NCBI GenBank assembly: GCA_029339195.1
Contig: JAPTJF010000620.1
Location: 1 to 28,764 of the forward strand
Direction: 5' to 3'
Source: Micractinium sp. NFX-FRZ
Taxonomy: Eukaryota; Chlorophyta; Trebouxiophyceae; Chlorellales; Chlorellaceae
Length of the DNA: 28,764 bases
The position numbers and the translations under genes were made by a program. Position 1 is the stretch's first letter, and every line of letters starts with the position of its first letter. Below the pieces are notes generated by a model. That model searched no databases and was not told the origin of the DNA. It saw only the letters and a list, made by a program, of their open reading frames with translations. Positions 27,117 through 28,764 of the stretch are shown one piece after another.

Positions 27117-28689
27117 CTAGTTGATGATGTGAAGGCCTTGCGGCGTGAACAGCACTGCCGGCACGCCCTCGTCCTCCGCCCACCCCACAAACCGCTCGCC
27201 AGCCTCCGCGCTGCACGGGGCATTCAAGGGGGGTGGCAAGCGGTGCCACAGTCACACGCCCGCATATGCCGCACTGCACGCACAGCCACAAGCATCACAC
27301 CAGTCAAGCAGCGTCGTCCTGCACCACCGCGCAACGCCAACACCGGCGTGCCTCCACTGCACCCTGCCCACCCCTGCCCACATCTGAACAATCGCCACCC
27401 CCGGCACACCTGAAGGCCTCGGTGCCGTCTGCCCACAGGAAGCCATCTTCGTCGCCCCGCCGGAAGTTTGAGAAGAACTGGCGCCCCCAGTTGTGCGGCA
27501 TGCCGCTGCCGCCCTGCCGCGTCTTGTTGGGGCCCCGCATCACGCGCCCCTGCCCGTCGCGAGGCTTGAAGCGCAGCGGTACCACCGCGCCTGCGGGGGC
27601 AAAGGGGAGGCAGGGGGCATGCGGGGAGTGGAGCGTGAATGGAAGGAGGGAGGGAGGGTGCGTGAATGGAAGGATGCAACTGCATCCCTGCCAGCGCACC
27701 AGCCAGCCAAGCAAGCCGCTACCGCCAGCCAGCCGACCAGCCCCCCGGGGCACCAGCCACCTGGCAACGCCCTCACCAGTGCGCCCCAGGAACCCCTTGG
27801 GTAGCCACTCTACCAACTGGTTGAGGCGAGACACGCATCCCAGGCACAGCAGCGCCCATGTTCTATGCTTCCCGCCCCACCTGGTGGGATGGGCTTCATC
27901 ATGATGTCCTCCACCCCGCCAGCTCAACCAGCAGCCACCCACAAGACAGCCAGGCAGCACTTGTAAGCCACTTTTGGTGGCACCTCTCCCTGCCCACCTG
28001 GTGGGATGGGCTCCTTGTCATCCACCGCGCCACCCCCCAGCAGCTTCTCCCTGCGGTGCTCCAACACCATGATCACAAACGCACACTCCGCCCCCGACAG
28101 CGGCCGGTCGCTGCGCCAGCTTGGCAGCAGTGCCCCCACGGCTGCTGCCGCTCCGCCGTCGCCCGCTGCTGCGGGTGCACGCGGTGCTGCCGTCTGTGGG
28201 GCGCCTGCCACCACCCGCGTGAAATGCATGATGCGCTCCAGCATGGGCCTGCGTGGTGGAAGGTGGGGCAAGGAGTGGGTGGTGGTGTGCGTTACAAAAG
28301 GTGCAGTGTGACCGATACTGTGCCTCGAGGCTGCTGCACGAGGGGCGGGCGGGGTGGGAGGCGGAGGGCCGGCGAGGCAGGGCGGTACCATGAGCTGGCT
28401 CCCTGCCGCCCAGTGCCGCGCCAGCCAGGTGCCTCAAACCCCATTCCAAGCCGCCTTTGAACGTCCCTGATTGCCTGCACCCGCCTTCAAGCGGCACAGG
28501 ATGGGGCCCTGCTGGGCCTGCTGCGGTCTGCAGAAAGCACTGCTGCCTGGAGTGCGGCTGTGTGCAGCTGTGTGCACCGTGCCACCCCAGCCACCCACCC
28601 CACCTGATGTGCCTCAGGGCAGCGCCCTCCAGCACCGTCCTGCCATCCGCATCCAAGCGCAGCAGCACAGCGCCGTCGTGGAAGGGCAT
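27117..28689 (-). CDS. Unidentified 203-residue protein
   Basis: Four minus-strand exons, 28604-28689, 27998-28248, 27410-27590 and 27117-27210, join in frame with GT-AG introns to 203 residues. I do not recognise the family. The N-terminus MPFHDGAVLLRLDADGRTVLEGAA looks like a compact folded domain. Residues about 45-75 are an Ala/Gly/Pro linker; then comes a helical segment with CAFVIMVLEHRREKLL, and a basic part with RFKPRDGQGRVMRGPNK, HNWGRQFFSNFRRGDEDGFLW. The protein ends GVPAVLFTPQGLHIIN. There is no signal peptide, membrane segment or catalytic motif that I can name. The consistent splice phases and the copied edge of exon 2 in the next intron support a real gene. The start ATG directly follows an (AT)n run. 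Confidence 0.75.
27878..27925 (-). repeat. Decayed copy of the end of exon 2 of the 203-residue protein gene plus donor
   Basis: In plus-strand reading, CACCTGGTGGGATGGGCTTC, then ATGATGTCCTCCACC, matches the exon end and donor CACCTGGTGGGATGGGCTCC, then TTGTCATCCACC at 27995-28033. On the coding strand it gives KPIPPGG against EPIPPGG. The donor GT is intact in the copy, about 115 bases into the intron. Confidence 0.85.
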
Positions 28690-28702
28690 ATATATATATA
28701 TG
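28688..28702. repeat. (AT)n microsatellite at the start codon of the minus-strand gene
   Basis: About seven AT units overlap the first bases of the start codon. In a GC-rich genome this could act as a TATA-like element, or it may simply be a microsatellite in the leader. Confidence 0.6.
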
Positions 28703-28764
28703 CTGAGCTGTGAGACAGGCCCACAACCGAGCGGACGGATTGGCGTGGGAAGTGAGGGATGGGG
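28703..28764. other. Leader or promoter of the minus-strand gene, cut by the window edge
   Basis: Only 62 bases lie upstream of the AT repeat. I see no further motif. Confidence 0.4.

Overview
This is eukaryotic nuclear DNA, most likely from a Chlorella-type green alga (Trebouxiophyceae). The supporting signs are very GC-rich sequence, short exons separated by many small introns, G-rich intron starts and C-rich intron ends, TGTAA-type polyadenylation candidates, and alanine-rich low-complexity protein segments. The species is an inference. The GT-AG/GC-AG gene structures and plant-type proteins are read directly from the sequence. No bacterial, phage, CRISPR, tRNA or rRNA features were seen.

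The window holds five protein genes, all reconstructed by splicing, with about 55 introns. From left to right they are: (1) a plus-strand class II histone deacetylase of the plant HDA14 (organellar) type, 562-3448; (2) a plus-strand nuclear protein with an RS-rich N-terminus, a PRP5-like acidic motif, a KH domain and a C-terminal J-domain, 3982-7229; (3) minus-strand translation initiation factor eIF2 beta, 7946-10478; (4) plus-strand UDP-glucose:glycoprotein glucosyltransferase (UGGT), a 33-exon gene at 10782-26193; (5) a minus-strand gene for a 203-residue protein that I do not recognise, 27117-28689. Genes 2/3 and 4/5 converge on shared 3' regions. Genes 3 and 4 diverge from a roughly 300 bp promoter that contains an inverted CCAAT pair. 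The genes are unrelated in function (chromatin/protein deacetylation, RNA processing, translation initiation, ER glycoprotein quality control), as expected for a eukaryotic chromosome.

The most unusual signal is a recurring structure that the gene models do not explain. Many introns contain one to three degraded, same-orientation copies of the edge of the neighbouring exon, including its splice site. I call these exon-boundary echoes. They occur in all five genes, always next to the parent exon, and range from nearly identical (one mismatch in about 31 bp) to barely recognisable. The spliced mRNA consistently uses the outermost splice sites, so the copies have become intron. This looks like continuing intron growth by tandem duplication across splice junctions. 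A second oddity is the number of GC-AG introns (four well supported, two possible) plus one possible GA-AG intron.
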